Assembly: GCA_016866775.1 (NCBI GenBank)
Contig: VGLJ01000021.1
Coordinates: 1-64,000 of the forward strand
Direction: 5' to 3'
DNA from: Candidatus Rokuibacteriota bacterium
GTDB taxonomy: Bacteria; Methylomirabilota; Methylomirabilia; Rokubacteriales; CSP1-6
DNA: 64,000 nt
The position numbers and the translations under genes are program-made. Positions 53,049-63,813 of this stretch are shown piece by piece; position 1 is the first letter of the stretch; every line of letters begins with the position of its first letter. Below the pieces are notes generated by a model. The model had not been told where the DNA came from and made no database searches. It saw nothing but the letters and a program-made list of their open reading frames with translations.

Positions 53049-53891
53049 TTACGGCTGGCGGCGGCGGAGCATCTGCTGGAGGCTCTGGCGCGTGAGGCCG
53101 AGACGCTCGGCGGCGCGCGTCTTCGAGCCGCACTCGCGCAGCGCGTCCTCGATCATCCGGCGCTTGAGCTGCTCGATGGCCTCGTTGAGCGTGACCGGCG
53201 GCGCCGCGGACGGTGCCCCGTGCAGCCGCTCGGAGAGATGCGCGACGTCGAGGGGGCGCCCGTCGTCGGCGAGCGCCACCGCGCGCTCGATCTCGTTCTC
53301 CAGCTCGCGCACGTTGCCCGGGAACGGATACGCGCGCAGGCACCGGAGCGCCTCCGGCGTGATGCCGGGAACCGCGCGGCGCGCGCGCTCGCGGAACGTC
53401 CGGAGGAAATACTCGGCGAGGGTGGGGATGTCTTCCGGGCGCTCGCGGAGCGGGGGCAGCCGGATCGGGAACACGTTCAGCCGGTAGTACAGGTCCTGCC
53501 GGAAGCGGCCCGCGCGGATCTCCTGCTCCAGGTCCGCGTTCGTCGCGGCGATCACGCGCACGTTCACCTTGTGCGTCGCCGTCGCGCCCACGCGCCGGAC
53601 TTCGCCTTCCTGCAGCACCCGGAGCAGCCTGAGCTGCGCCGCCGGCGACATCTCGCCGACCTCGTCGAGGAAGATCGTGCCGCCGTCCGCCTCCTCGAAG
53701 AGCCCGCGCCGGTCCGCCGTCGCGCCGGTGAAGGCGCCGCGCGTGTGGCCGAACAGCTCTGACTCCAGCAGCGACTCGGGCAGGGCGCCGCAGTTCTGCG
53801 CGACGAACTTGCGCTCGCGCCGCGGGCCGTTGGCGTGGATGAGCCGCGCGAAGAGCTCCTTGCCCGTGCCGGTCTCGCCGGTAGGACGAGC
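53049..53891 (-). pseudogene. Sigma-54 activator lacking its N-terminus
   Basis: Begins at Walker A (TGETGTGKELFARLIHANGP) with no start codon and no preceding AAA+ residues. GAFTGA loop, Walker B GGTIFLDEVGEM, arginine region LRERPEDIP and a C-terminal Fis-type helix-turn-helix (SKTRAAERLGLTRQSLQQML) are intact. The gene joins an alpha/beta hydrolase at ~53882: one added base would make a seamless TPTLVL-TGETGTGKE. As written the two are in different frames. Confidence 0.75.
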
Positions 53892-54493
53892 GTCGGCGTC
53901 CGGATCTTGCCGAGCAGCTCGAAGACGTCGTCCTCCGAGATTCGCTGGAGCGCCTCCACGTAGATGTCCGGCGACGACCCGCCGGCCCACTCGGTGAGGT
54001 CTTCGACGCCCCTGAGCGAGTGCGGCTCCGGGAGACACTTGCTGAAGAGGCGCTCGCGCCACCCGTCGAAGTCGTCCCGGATCACGCGGGCCACCTTCTC
54101 CTCGAACGGCTGCGGGAGCGTCTGGCGATACTGCGGCGGCACGAAGATCAGGTGGGACACGCGGTCGGGATGGTCGATCGCGTAGCGCATGGCGAGCATC
54201 GTCGAGCACGAGAACGCGACGAAGGCGAAGGGCGGCCGCACCGCCGCGTCGAGCACCGCGAGCAGATCGGCGTAGTGCGTCTCGAAGTCGTACCCGGTGA
54301 GCGGCTTGTCCGAGCGGCCGTTGCCCCGCGGGTCCATCGTGACGACGCGGAAGGAGTGCGAGAGGTACGGGATCTGGTTCTTCCAGAGGCGGCCGTGGAC
54401 GACGGGCTGGCGCGGCGGACAGAGGAAGAGGTCCGGCGCGCCGGTGCCCGTCGCCTGCCAGTAGAGCTTCGCGTCCGGCCGCTCGACGAACAT
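53880..54493 (-). pseudogene. Alpha/beta hydrolase, truncated at sigma-54 junction
   Basis: About 205 residues from ATG 54493. WKNQIPYLSHSFRVVTMDPR and GNGRSD (oxyanion region), nucleophile elbow FVAFSCSTMLAM (Ser/Cys-Ser context), then RISEDDVFELLGKIRTPTLV. The expected C-terminus with the catalytic Asp/His is missing because the frame enters sigma-54 AAA+ sequence out of register. Confidence 0.7.
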
Positions 54494-54496
54494 GCG

Positions 54497-54775
54497 CTAC
54501 GACTTCTCGGCCGTCGACGGGTCGATCTTCCCGGCGATCCGGGCGATGCGGGTAACGGGGAATCCGCCCTTGGCGCCGTGGGTGCGGATCAGGTCCTCGC
54601 TCGGCGCGATGTACACGCAGAAGAGCCGGTCGGTGGTCACGTAGCTCTCGACCCACTGGATGTCCGGGCCGAGCTTTCGCAAGATTTCGTTCGACTTCCG
54701 CGAGGCCGCCTGCAGCTTCTCCTGGGGCCACGAACCGACACCGGGAATCTCGCGCTCGATCACGTACTTGGGCAT
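54497..54775 (-). CDS. Possible independently translated DUF4242 protein
   Basis: 92 residues from ATG 54775 within the ROK fusion. AAGGAG at 54782-54787 is at good spacing for this ATG, and the sequence (MPKYVIEREIPGVGSW to GFPVTRIARIAG) has the size of stand-alone DUF4242 proteins. Either an internal start or the relic of a separate gene whose upstream neighbour lost its stop. Confidence 0.5.
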   Translation of the reverse strand: MPKYVIEREIPGVGSWPQEKLQAASRKSNEILRKLGPDIQWVESYVTTDRLFCVYIAPSEDLIRTHGAKGGFPVTRIARIAGKIDPSTAEKS

Positions 54776-55762
54776 CATCGGCTCCTTCTGAGGTTGCGGC
54801 ATTGTACGACCAAGCTCGTACAGCACGAGCGCGGCGCCGCCGCGCACGGTCCGGCTCTTGTCGCCACTGACGATCTCGAGGCGTGTCTGTCCCAGTGCGG
54901 GCGCGTAGCGGCCGGCGCGCCGCAGGATGTCGTCGCGGAGCGGCGCCAGCGAGGCCGCGACGCCGCCGGTCACCACCACGACCTCGGGATTGATGCCTTT
55001 CACGATGACCGCGAGGAGGGCGCCGAGCGCCTCGCACGCCTGCTCGACGATCGACTTCGCGAGCGGGTCATCGAGCCGCGCGGCTTCGAACACCAGCTCC
55101 GAGGTGATCGCGCGCGGATCCCCGCCGGCCATCGCCACGAGCTTCGAGCGCATCCGCACGGCGCGGCGCCGCGCGGCCTGTGCCATGACCCTTCCGCCCA
55201 GGTAGGTTCCCGCGCAGCCGTAGCCCTCGCAGATGCAGCGCCGCCCGCGGAAATCGATCGGCACGTGGCCGAGCTCGCCACCGAAGCCGCTGTGCCCGCG
55301 CAGGAGCGTGTTCCCCGCGATGATCGCGCCCCCGATCTCGGCGCCGACGGCGAGGAGGACGGCCGACGACGCGCCGCGCGCGGCGCCGAACATGTGCTCG
55401 GCGAGCGCCAGCGCGTTGGCGTCGTTGTCGATGAACGCCGGCAGGCCGGTCGCCTTGGTGATGATCGAGGCGAGGGGGACCCCGCCGAACTCTCGCACGT
55501 GGTTGCCGGGGAACTTCATCATCGCGCCGTTCCTGACGTCGACGACACCCGCCAGCCCGACCCCGACGCCGACGACGTGCATCTCGCCCGCCCGCGCCTC
55601 GCGGACCATGGCGTCGACGAGCTCGAGCAGCGTCTCCACCGCGGTGCCCTTGCCGCGACCATGCGTCGCGCGCTGCTCGACGGCGAGCGCCTCACCCTGG
55701 CGGGTCACGATCCCGCCCGAGATGCTGGTGGCCCCGACGTCGATCCCGATGAATGCGCTCAT
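54497..55762 (-). CDS. ROK-family kinase fused in frame to DUF4242 domain
   Basis: 421 residues. ROK part (~1-320): ATP motif GIDVGATSISGGI, catalytic region IDNDANALALAEH, GHVPIDFRGRRCICEGYGCA (Cys-rich zinc motif), VTGGVAASL. It reads without stop through PQPQKEPMM into a 92-residue DUF4242-like domain (PKYVIEREIPGVGSWPQE). ATG 54775 inside has AAGGAG six bases upstream, so DUF4242 may also be made alone. Likely a sugar kinase; DUF4242 proteins are small and of uncertain metal-binding role. Confidence 0.75.
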   Translation of the reverse strand: MSAFIGIDVGATSISGGIVTRQGEALAVEQRATHGRGKGTAVETLLELVDAMVREARAGEMHVVGVGVGLAGVVDVRNGAMMKFPGNHVREFGGVPLASIITKATGLPAFIDNDANALALAEHMFGAARGASSAVLLAVGAEIGGAIIAGNTLLRGHSGFGGELGHVPIDFRGRRCICEGYGCAGTYLGGRVMAQAARRRAVRMRSKLVAMAGGDPRAITSELVFEAARLDDPLAKSIVEQACEALGALLAVIVKGINPEVVVVTGGVAASLAPLRDDILRRAGRYAPALGQTRLEIVSGDKSRTVRGGAALVLYELGRTMPQPQKEPMMPKYVIEREIPGVGSWPQEKLQAASRKSNEILRKLGPDIQWVESYVTTDRLFCVYIAPSEDLIRTHGAKGGFPVTRIARIAGKIDPSTAEKS

Positions 55763-55769
55763 CGGCGTC

Positions 55770-56507
55770 TCACGCGCCGGACTTCGGCGGCAGCGGCATG
55801 AGCATCGAGACGCGCCGGCGATACGTCCGGTAGACGTCGCCGTAGAAGCGGACGAGGTCGCGCTCCTCGAGCTAGATGGCCACGAGGATGTAGCCGGTCG
55901 TCGCGAGCGCGAAGACGAGGTGCGCGACCGTCATGGTCGGCGCGGCCCAGAACGCGACGAGGAACCCGAAGTAGATCGGATGGCGCACGTAGTTGTAGAG
56001 GGCCGGCGTCCGGAAGCCGAGGTGGTGATACGCGCGCCCGCGCAGGTGCACGTAGACCTGTCGCAGCCCGAAGAGGTCGAAGTGGTTGATGAGGAACGTG
56101 CTCACGAGGACGATCAGCCAGCCCGTCAGCGAGACGGCGAGGAGCGCCGCGCGCGCGGTCGGGTCGCGAACGTCCCAGACGACACCGCCCATCGGCTCCC
56201 ACCGCCAGAAGAGCAGCAGCAGCGCGAGGCTCGCGAAGAGCACGTAGGTGCTCCGCTCGATGGCCTCGGGGACGATCCGCGTCCACGCCTTCTTGAAGCC
56301 CTGCCGCGCCATGCCGCTGTGCTGGACGGCGAACAGCCCGAGCAGGAGCGCGTTCACCAGCAGCGCCCGGCCGAGCGGGGCGGTGGGCGGCGAGTCGATG
56401 GACTTCGGCACGCCGATGTTCGTGACGAAGCCGATGGCGTACAGGAAGGTCCCGAAGAAGATCGCGTAGCAGATCAAGCCGTAAACGAAGGCCGCGATGC
56501 GCCCCAT
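55770..56507 (-). pseudogene. MddA/NnrU-like membrane methyltransferase with in-frame TAG
   Basis: Membrane protein of the ICMT/MddA type: [59 protein letters not shown]. After residue 211 (TGYILVAI) a TAG at 55872-55874 interrupts the frame, which then continues 33 codons as LEERDLVRFYGDVYRTYRRR to the true-looking TGA at 55770. The EERDLV segment is conserved in the family and needed for SAM binding. MddA methylates methanethiol to dimethyl sulfide; activity here is doubtful without readthrough. Confidence 0.72.
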
Positions 56508-56726
56508 CCCTGTCCTCCTCGGGTCGTGCGAGCCGCTTCGACCGCCAAGCCGTTGAGCAAGGCTCGCGCCACGCCGAAAAATCGAGGAGTTAGCGCGCAG
56601 AGGGTGTCACGGAGCGCAAGGTGAGCTTCCGGGGCGAGGGGCGTTCGGCGGATTTCACGTGCACGTGCCCGCAATTCGACACGGCACCTGTGGCCATACG
56701 ACGTGCAACGCCGGATGGCTCCGCGC

Positions 56727-56768
56727 CGTTCGAGCGCCGGCTTTGCCGGCGCAATCCTGGGGGGAGTT
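56727..56768 (-). repeat. Intergenic 3'-end repeat element, copy B
   Basis: On the minus strand: ACTCCCCCCAGGAT, a GCGCCGGC-AAA-GCCGGCGC hairpin (56735-56753), then TCGAACG. It begins at the ispH stop codon, in the same orientation relative to its gene as copy A at 30621-30667. Confidence 0.6.
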
Positions 56769-57666
56769 ATCGAAGCTCTTTCGGGAGGACGAAGCTCACG
56801 TCTTCTTCGACGCCGTCGATCATCACCACGTCTTCGGGATCGAGCGCCTCGATGACGGCTTCGACGAGTTGCTCGGGCGTGGACGCGCCCGACGTGATCC
56901 CGACGTCCGCGACGCCTTCGAACCACCGCGGATCCATCTCCTCGGGGCCGTTGAGCAGGTACGCGGGGACGCCGTGCGACGAGGCGACCTCACGGAGCCG
57001 ATTGCAGTTCGAGCTGTTCGGCGCGCCGATGACCAGGATGAGATCGACGTGCTTCGAGAGCTCCTTCACCGCGGCCTGGCGGTTGGTCGTCGCGTAACAG
57101 AGGTCGTTGCGGACGAGCACGTCGGAGAACTTGCTCTTGATCTGCTGGATCGAGCGCTGGGTGTCGTCGACCGAGAGCGTCGTCTGCGTGAGCACCGTCA
57201 CCGGCGTGTGAGGATCGAGCTCGGGCGCGAGGAACGGCTCGCGGTCGTCGACGAGGTGCATGTCGGTCTGCCCCATCGTCCCTTTGACTTCCTGGTGCCC
57301 GCGGTGGCCGACGAGGATGATCTTGCGGCCCTCGCGGACGTACTTCCGCGCCTCGTTGTGCACCTTGGTGACGAGCGGGCAGGTGGCGTCGATCACGTTG
57401 AGACGCCGCTCGACGGCCTTCACGAAATCTTCCGGCGGCGAGCCGTGGGCGGAGAAGACGACGTGGGCGCCCTCGGGGATCTCCTCGACCTTCTCGACGG
57501 TGATGGCTCCCTTGGCCTCGAGCGATTGGACGACGTGGGGGTTGTGCACGATCTCGTGCTTGACGTAGACCGGCGGCCCGAACTTGCGGAGCGCCAGCTC
57601 CACGACGTCGATCGCGCGCACGACGCCCGCGCAGAACCCCCTGGGAACCCCGAGGTACACCTTCAT
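56767..57666 (-). CDS. ispH: 4-hydroxy-3-methylbut-2-enyl diphosphate reductase
   Basis: 299 residues. Cluster cysteines in [22 protein letters not shown] and [14 protein letters not shown]-type [13 protein letters not shown] and HRGHQEV also fit. Final step of the MEP isoprenoid pathway, making IPP and DMAPP. The ATG abuts the thiolase stop with no gap, so the two are co-transcribed. Confidence 0.95.
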   Translation of the reverse strand: MKVYLGVPRGFCAGVVRAIDVVELALRKFGPPVYVKHEIVHNPHVVQSLEAKGAITVEKVEEIPEGAHVVFSAHGSPPEDFVKAVERRLNVIDATCPLVTKVHNEARKYVREGRKIILVGHRGHQEVKGTMGQTDMHLVDDREPFLAPELDPHTPVTVLTQTTLSVDDTQRSIQQIKSKFSDVLVRNDLCYATTNRQAAVKELSKHVDLILVIGAPNSSNCNRLREVASSHGVPAYLLNGPEEMDPRWFEGVADVGITSGASTPEQLVEAVIEALDPEDVVMIDGVEEDVSFVLPKELR

Positions 57667-58854
<1,188 letters not shown>

Positions 58855-58938
58855 GGGTGGCGGGTCCTTTCTGAACGGCTGAGGGCGCGCGGACGCGCCC
58901 GTGATGCGAACGAGTGTAAGCCTCCGCGCGGGGGCCGA

Positions 58939-59382
58939 TCAACTGCGACGGTACGCCCGCCAGGACTCCAGGAGCAGGCCCGCGAAGGCCAGCAGGCCGA
59001 CCGCCGCGGCGGCCAGCGCGATCACGCGCAGGGGACGGTTGGCCGCGGTCACCGCGGCCGTCGACTCCGCGAAGCGGCAGATCGCGCGGCCCTCCTGCTC
59101 GATGCGCCACACGCGGACGCGACCCAAAGCGTCGGTGTCCGTGAAGGCCGTCACGGGCTGCCCCGCGGCGAGCGGACGACCGAGACCCGCGCACCAGCCG
59201 AGATCCAGCGTGCCGCTCGCGGTGCGCGAGGTGTAGCGGATCGTCGGCCCGTTCACGACCACGCCGGCGACGGGCGTGAGCTGCGTCAGGCGCGGGACAC
59301 GGCGAACGGTGAGGAGCCCGGCGAGAGACAGCGCGACGAGCAGGCCGGCCACGCCGATCGCGAGGAAGACCATGCGTCGCAT
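58939..59382 (-). CDS. Small membrane protein, two helices
   Basis: 147 residues from ATG 59382. An N-terminal helix ([20 protein letters not shown]), an exported middle domain with a CxxC-less pair of cysteines ([19 protein letters not shown]), and a C-terminal helix ([20 protein letters not shown]) with basic end. No family recognised. Divergent from the second thiolase. Confidence 0.5.
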   Translation of the reverse strand: MRRMVFLAIGVAGLLVALSLAGLLTVRRVPRLTQLTPVAGVVVNGPTIRYTSRTASGTLDLGWCAGLGRPLAAGQPVTAFTDTDALGRVRVWRIEQEGRAICRFAESTAAVTAANRPLRVIALAAAAVGLLAFAGLLLESWRAYRRS

Positions 59383-59439
59383 TCGCGGTCCATTATCCAC
59401 GCAAGGGCGTGGGTTAAGATCGTTTTGGGAGGAGCTCTC

Positions 59440-60624
59440 ATGGCAGACGCCGTCATCGTGTCCACCGCGCGCACAGGGATCGGCAGGGCCTACCGCGGCG
59501 CGTTCAACAACACCCACGGCGCCACCCTGGGCGGCCACGTCGTCGCCGAGGCGGTGAAGCGCGCGAAGATCGACCCGGCCGAGGTCGAGGACGTCATCTT
59601 CGGCTGCGCGCTCCCGGAGGGGGCCACGGGCCAGAACATCGCGCGCCAGGTCGCGCTCCGCGCCGGGCTGCCGGTGACCACGAGCGGCGTCACGGTGAAC
59701 CGTTTCTGCTCCTCGGGCATGCAGGCGATCGCGATGGCGGCGCACCGGGTGATCGTCGACCGCGTGCCCGTCATGGTCGCGGGCGGCGTCGAGTCGATCT
59801 CGCTCGTCCAGAACGAGCACTTCAACGTCCACCGCATCCACGAGCCGTGGATCGACGAGCACAAGCCCGAGCTCTACCTGCCGATGATCGACACCGCCGA
59901 GGTCGTCGCGAAGCGCTACTACGTCACGCGCGAGATGCAGGACGAGTACGCGCTGGCGAGCCAGCAGCGCACGGCGGCGGGCCAGAGGGCCGGACGCTTC
60001 GACGCCGAGATCGTTCCGATGACCGTGAGCAAGCTCACGCAGGACAAGAACACCGGCGAGGTGCGCGAAGAGCCGGTGACGCTGAAGCAGGACGAGGGCA
60101 ACCGGCCCGACACCTCGCCCGAGGGGCTCGCCAAGCTCGCGCCGGTGCGCGGCGAGAAAGGCCACATCACGGCCGGCAACGCGTCACAGCTTTCGGACGG
60201 CGCCTCGGCGTGCGTGGTGATGGACGCGAAGCTCGCGGAGAAGCGCGGGCTCTCGCCGCTCGGGATCTTCCGCGGCTTCACGGTCGCGGCGTGCGAGCCG
60301 GACGAGATGGGTATCGGGCCGGTGTTCGCGGTGCCGCGGCTGCTCGAGCGGCACGGCCTCAAGGTCAGCGACATCGACCTCTGGGAGCTGAACGAGGCGT
60401 TCGCGGTGCAGGTCGTCTACTGCCGTGACAAGCTCGGCATCCCCATGGATCGCCTGAACGTCGACGGCGGCGCGATCTCCATCGGGCATCCGTACGGCAT
60501 GAGCGGCTCGCGCATGGTCGGCCACGCGCTCATCGAGGGCAAGCGCCGCGGCGCCAGGTTCGTCGTCTGCACCATGTGCATCGGCGGCGGCATGGGCGCC
60601 GCGGGTTTGTTCGAAGTGGCGTAG
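59440..60624 (+). CDS. Thiolase (acetyl-CoA acetyltransferase)
   Basis: 394 residues from ATG 59440 with GGAGGAG upstream. Cys in [42 protein letters not shown]. Fatty-acid or ketoacyl-CoA metabolism. Confidence 0.9.
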   Translation: MADAVIVSTARTGIGRAYRGAFNNTHGATLGGHVVAEAVKRAKIDPAEVEDVIFGCALPEGATGQNIARQVALRAGLPVTTSGVTVNRFCSSGMQAIAMAAHRVIVDRVPVMVAGGVESISLVQNEHFNVHRIHEPWIDEHKPELYLPMIDTAEVVAKRYYVTREMQDEYALASQQRTAAGQRAGRFDAEIVPMTVSKLTQDKNTGEVREEPVTLKQDEGNRPDTSPEGLAKLAPVRGEKGHITAGNASQLSDGASACVVMDAKLAEKRGLSPLGIFRGFTVAACEPDEMGIGPVFAVPRLLERHGLKVSDIDLWELNEAFAVQVVYCRDKLGIPMDRLNVDGGAISIGHPYGMSGSRMVGHALIEGKRRGARFVVCTMCIGGGMGAAGLFEVA

Positions 60625-60638
60625 AATCGGCCTCCGTC

Positions 60639-61685
60639 ATGACCAATCAGCCGACCCCGAAGTTCGTGACGCTCCCCGAGATCCGCCGTGCCGCGCGCGA
60701 GCGGCTGCCCCGCGAAGTCTTCAACTTCGGCGCGGGCGGCTCCGAGACCGAGACGACGATGCGGCGCAACCGCAAGAGTCTCGATCGCCTCGCGATCCGG
60801 CAGAACGTGCTCGTCGACGTGCGCACGATCGATCTCTCGACGAGCCTGCTCGGCGTGCCGCTGTCGTGGCCTGTCGCGGTCGCGCCGATGGGCGGCCTCG
60901 TCCTCTTCCACCCGGAGGGCGATCGCGAGATGGGGCGCGGCGCCGCGCTCGGCGACACGCTGCAGTGGCTCAGCGGCGCGACCGGCTGGTCGCCCGAGGA
61001 CGTGGCGAAAGGCTCCAACGGCCCGAAGATGTTCCAGCTCTACGCGCACGGCGATCGCGGCTGGATGAGCGAATTGCTCGCACGCGTCGAGAGCTCCGGC
61101 TACCACGCGGTGGCGCTGACGGTCGACGTGCAGAAGTACAGCCGCCGCGAGCGCGACATCCTCGCGCGCTGGAGCCCGCGTCAGGCGATGGAGATCGCGC
61201 CGTTCCCGCGCGGCCCCGAGCCGAACTTCCAGGAGCGGCTCACGTGGGACGACGTCGAGTGGCTGATGAAGAGCACGAAGCTGCCCGTCGGCCTCAAGGG
61301 GATCATGGCCCCGCGTGACGCCAAGCGGGCGGTGGACATGGGTGTGCGGCTGATCTGGGTGTCGAACCACGGCGGGCGCCAGCTCGATCAGACGCAGGCG
61401 ACGATCGACGCGCTGCCGCAGATCGCCGAAGCCGTGGGCGCCGCCGCGGAGATCGTCATCGACGGCGGCTTCAATCGCGGCACGGACATCGTGAAGGGGA
61501 TCGCGCGGGGCGCGAAGGTCGTCGCGTGCGGCCGGACGTCGCTGTGGGGCCTCGGCGCGGACGGCGCGGAAGGTGTCGCGTGCGCGCTGAGGATTCTGCG
61601 CCACGAGGTCGAGACCGCGATGGGTCTCTGCGGCCGGACGAATCTCGCGAGCCTGACGCCCGACCTGATTTTCAGAGTCGACTAG
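60639..61685 (+). CDS. FMN-dependent alpha-hydroxy-acid dehydrogenase
   Basis: 348 residues from ATG 60639. VAVAPMGGLVLFHPEGD, FQLYAHGDR, LTVDVQ, catalytic His/Arg in VSNHGGRQLD, IDGGFNRGTDIVKG and GRTSLWGLGADGAEGV. The first substrate Tyr of glycolate oxidases (YYAGGA) is replaced by FNFGAGG. Oxidises an alpha-hydroxy acid; electron acceptor unknown. Overlaps the converging uspA by 4 bases. Confidence 0.87.
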   Translation: MTNQPTPKFVTLPEIRRAARERLPREVFNFGAGGSETETTMRRNRKSLDRLAIRQNVLVDVRTIDLSTSLLGVPLSWPVAVAPMGGLVLFHPEGDREMGRGAALGDTLQWLSGATGWSPEDVAKGSNGPKMFQLYAHGDRGWMSELLARVESSGYHAVALTVDVQKYSRRERDILARWSPRQAMEIAPFPRGPEPNFQERLTWDDVEWLMKSTKLPVGLKGIMAPRDAKRAVDMGVRLIWVSNHGGRQLDQTQATIDALPQIAEAVGAAAEIVIDGGFNRGTDIVKGIARGAKVVACGRTSLWGLGADGAEGVACALRILRHEVETAMGLCGRTNLASLTPDLIFRVD

Positions 61686-62128
61686 CGGCCTTTGACCGTC
61701 ATCACCGGGCAGGGCGCCCGGTTGATCACGCGCTCGGCCACGCTGCCCAGCAGCGCCCGCGCGAGGATGCCGTGGCCGTGCGTGCCCATCACGATCAGGT
61801 CGGCGCGCTGGCGTTTCGCGAACCGCGCGATCTGGTCGGCGACCGCGCCGCTGTCGAGCACCGTGCCGGTCGCCCGGACGCCCGCGGCGCGCGCCCGCTT
61901 CACCAGACGCTCCATCGACCGCTCGGCCTGCGCGCGTTGCGCGTTCAGCATCTCGTCGTACGCCGTCGGCGCGATGTACGCGTCGCCGACGACGGGCAGC
62001 GCCGGCAACACGTGGAGGATCAGGAGCGTGGCGGCGTTGTCCTTCGCGAGCTCGAGCGCCTTCCTGAGCGCGGGCCCGGACGCCGGCGAGAAGTCGGTGG
62101 GATGGACGCTCCGCCGGATGCGCGCCAC
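61682..62128 (-). CDS. Universal stress protein (UspA family)
   Basis: 148 residues from GTG 62128. ATP-binding G-x2-G-x9-GS motif (MGTHGHGILARALLGSVAER), N-terminal HPTDFSPASGPALRKALE. Last gene of the minus operon with the VOC and SCP-x-type thiolase genes. Confidence 0.88.
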   Translation of the reverse strand: MARIRRSVHPTDFSPASGPALRKALELAKDNAATLLILHVLPALPVVGDAYIAPTAYDEMLNAQRAQAERSMERLVKRARAAGVRATGTVLDSGAVADQIARFAKRQRADLIVMGTHGHGILARALLGSVAERVINRAPCPVMTVKGR

Positions 62129-62131
62129 GGC

Positions 62132-62530
62132 TTAGTGGTACTGCTCGCGCTTGCGCAGCTCGACGAACAGCCCGTTCGTCTCGCCGGGATGGATCCAGGC
62201 GATGTCCGGGCGACGGTCGTCGACGCGCGCGCCCTTGTCCTTGAGGTGCTTCACGCTGCCCGGGATGTCCTCGGTCTCGAAGCCGATCAGGTACACGCCC
62301 TCGCCCTTCTTCGCGAGGAACTTGCCGACGGGCTTGTTGGGATCCGTCGGCTCCATCAGCTCGATGTGGCCGGCGCCGATCGGCAGGATCGCGTTCTTGA
62401 ACCCGAACTCCTTCGACTCGCCGCGCGTGTGCACGGCGAGACCGAAGAGCTCCGTGTAGCGCGTGATGGCGGCCTCGAGATCCTTGACCACCACGCTGAT
62501 CTCGATGGCGTCGCCGAGGACCTTCTTCAT
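62132..62530 (-). CDS. VOC protein, methylmalonyl-CoA epimerase-like
   Basis: 132 residues from ATG 62530. AIEISVVVKDLEAAITRYTE, HIELMEPTDPNKPVGKFL and the metal-site region IHPGETNGLFVELRKR resemble methylmalonyl-CoA epimerase. ATGA overlap with the thiolase-like gene upstream supports a CoA substrate. Confidence 0.75.
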   Translation of the reverse strand: MKKVLGDAIEISVVVKDLEAAITRYTELFGLAVHTRGESKEFGFKNAILPIGAGHIELMEPTDPNKPVGKFLAKKGEGVYLIGFETEDIPGSVKHLKDKGARVDDRRPDIAWIHPGETNGLFVELRKREQYH

Positions 62531-63726
62531 GCGCCGCTCGAAGAGCCGACGATGCCGACGAACGACACGCACTCGCCCGGCGCGCCGCCGAGGTTGTGGG
62601 TGAGCGCGAGCGTGCGGCCGCGCGCCACGCTGGCGATCTGGCGCTTGCCCGCCTCGCCACGCAGCTGCAGCCACGCCTCGAACAGCATCCGCAGCCCCGA
62701 GGCGCCGATGGGATGGCCGAACGACTTCAGGCCGCCGTCCGGGTTGACCGCCAGCTCGCCCTCGAGGTCGAACGTGCCCGCGAGCACTTCCTTCCACGCG
62801 GTGCCGCGCGTCGCGAAGCCGAGGTCTTCCATCAGCACGAGCTCGGTCGGCGTGAAGCAGTCGTGGACTTCCGCCATCGCCAGCTCCTGGCGCGGGTCCT
62901 TCACGCCGGCCTGCGCGTAGGCGTCGGCGGCGGACGCGATGACCTCGTTGAACTGCGTGTAGTCGTAGTCGGGGTCGATCGGCCCGGCGGCCGGGCCGGC
63001 GACGAAGCTGAGCGCCTTCACGTAGATCGGCTTGTCGGTGTACCTGTGTGCGTCCTCGGCGCGCACGATGATCGCGGCCGCGGCGCCGTCGCTGACGCCG
63101 GAGCAGTCGAAGATCCCGAGCGGGCCGGCCACGAGCGGCGAGCACGCGATCGTGTCCTTCGGCACTTCCTTGCGGAACTGCGCGCGCGGGTTGAGCGCGC
63201 CGTTCTTGTGGTTCTTCCACGCGATGCGCGTCATCACTTCCTTGAGCTGCTCGTCGGAGACGCCGTACTTCTTCGCGTACGCCGGCGCGAGCAGGCTGAA
63301 CATCGCGGGCGCGGTGAGCGGGGCACGGGTGCCGTCGTCGTTGGTCCGCGAGCCCGGCAGGCCGGAGTAGCCGGAGTCCTTCAGCTTCTCGCCGCCGATG
63401 GCCATCGCGATGTCGTACGCGCCCGACGCGACCGCGTAGCACGCGTTGCGGAACGCCTCGGAGCCGGTGGCGCAGAAGTTCTCGAGGCGGCTCACGGGCT
63501 TGTAGTCGATCTTCAGCGGCCGCGAGAGCGTGAGGCCGCTGTTGCCGGAGAACAGCGTCCCGAACCAGTAGGCGTCGACGTCCTTGAGGTCGATGTGCGC
63601 GGAGGCGACGGCCTCGGTGGCGGCGTCGACCAGGAGGTCGCCGACGCTCTTGTCCCACCGCTCGCCGAACTGCGTGCAGCCCATGCCGACGATCGCCACG
63701 CGGTCACGAATCCCATTGCTCGCCAT
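62527..63726 (-). CDS. Thiolase-fold acetyl-CoA acetyltransferase (SCP-x type)
   Basis: 399 residues. RVAIVGMGCTQFGERWDKS, ENFCATGSEAFRNACYAVAS (active Cys), CSGVSDGAAAAIIV, EVHDCFTPTELVLMEDLGF, GHPIGASGLRML. AAAGGAG Shine-Dalgarno sequence upstream of the ATG. Ketoacyl-CoA thiolysis, often steroid or branched acyl chains. Confidence 0.87.
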   Translation of the reverse strand: MASNGIRDRVAIVGMGCTQFGERWDKSVGDLLVDAATEAVASAHIDLKDVDAYWFGTLFSGNSGLTLSRPLKIDYKPVSRLENFCATGSEAFRNACYAVASGAYDIAMAIGGEKLKDSGYSGLPGSRTNDDGTRAPLTAPAMFSLLAPAYAKKYGVSDEQLKEVMTRIAWKNHKNGALNPRAQFRKEVPKDTIACSPLVAGPLGIFDCSGVSDGAAAAIIVRAEDAHRYTDKPIYVKALSFVAGPAAGPIDPDYDYTQFNEVIASAADAYAQAGVKDPRQELAMAEVHDCFTPTELVLMEDLGFATRGTAWKEVLAGTFDLEGELAVNPDGGLKSFGHPIGASGLRMLFEAWLQLRGEAGKRQIASVARGRTLALTHNLGGAPGECVSFVGIVGSSSGA

Positions 63727-63756
63727 GTCGTCAGCTCCTTTGAACTCGCGGGCTCC

Positions 63757-63774
63757 CGGGCGCTCAAGCGCCCG
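63757..63774. terminator. 8-bp hairpin between hepT-like and thiolase genes
   Basis: CGGGCGCT-CA-AGCGCCCG, perfect arms. It lies 3' of the hepT-like gene and 5' of the thiolase gene on the minus strand; no U-run. Confidence 0.4.
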
Positions 63775-63813
63775 CCCGCTCGGTTGCCGCGCCGTGCGTC
63801 CGATTCTACCTGT

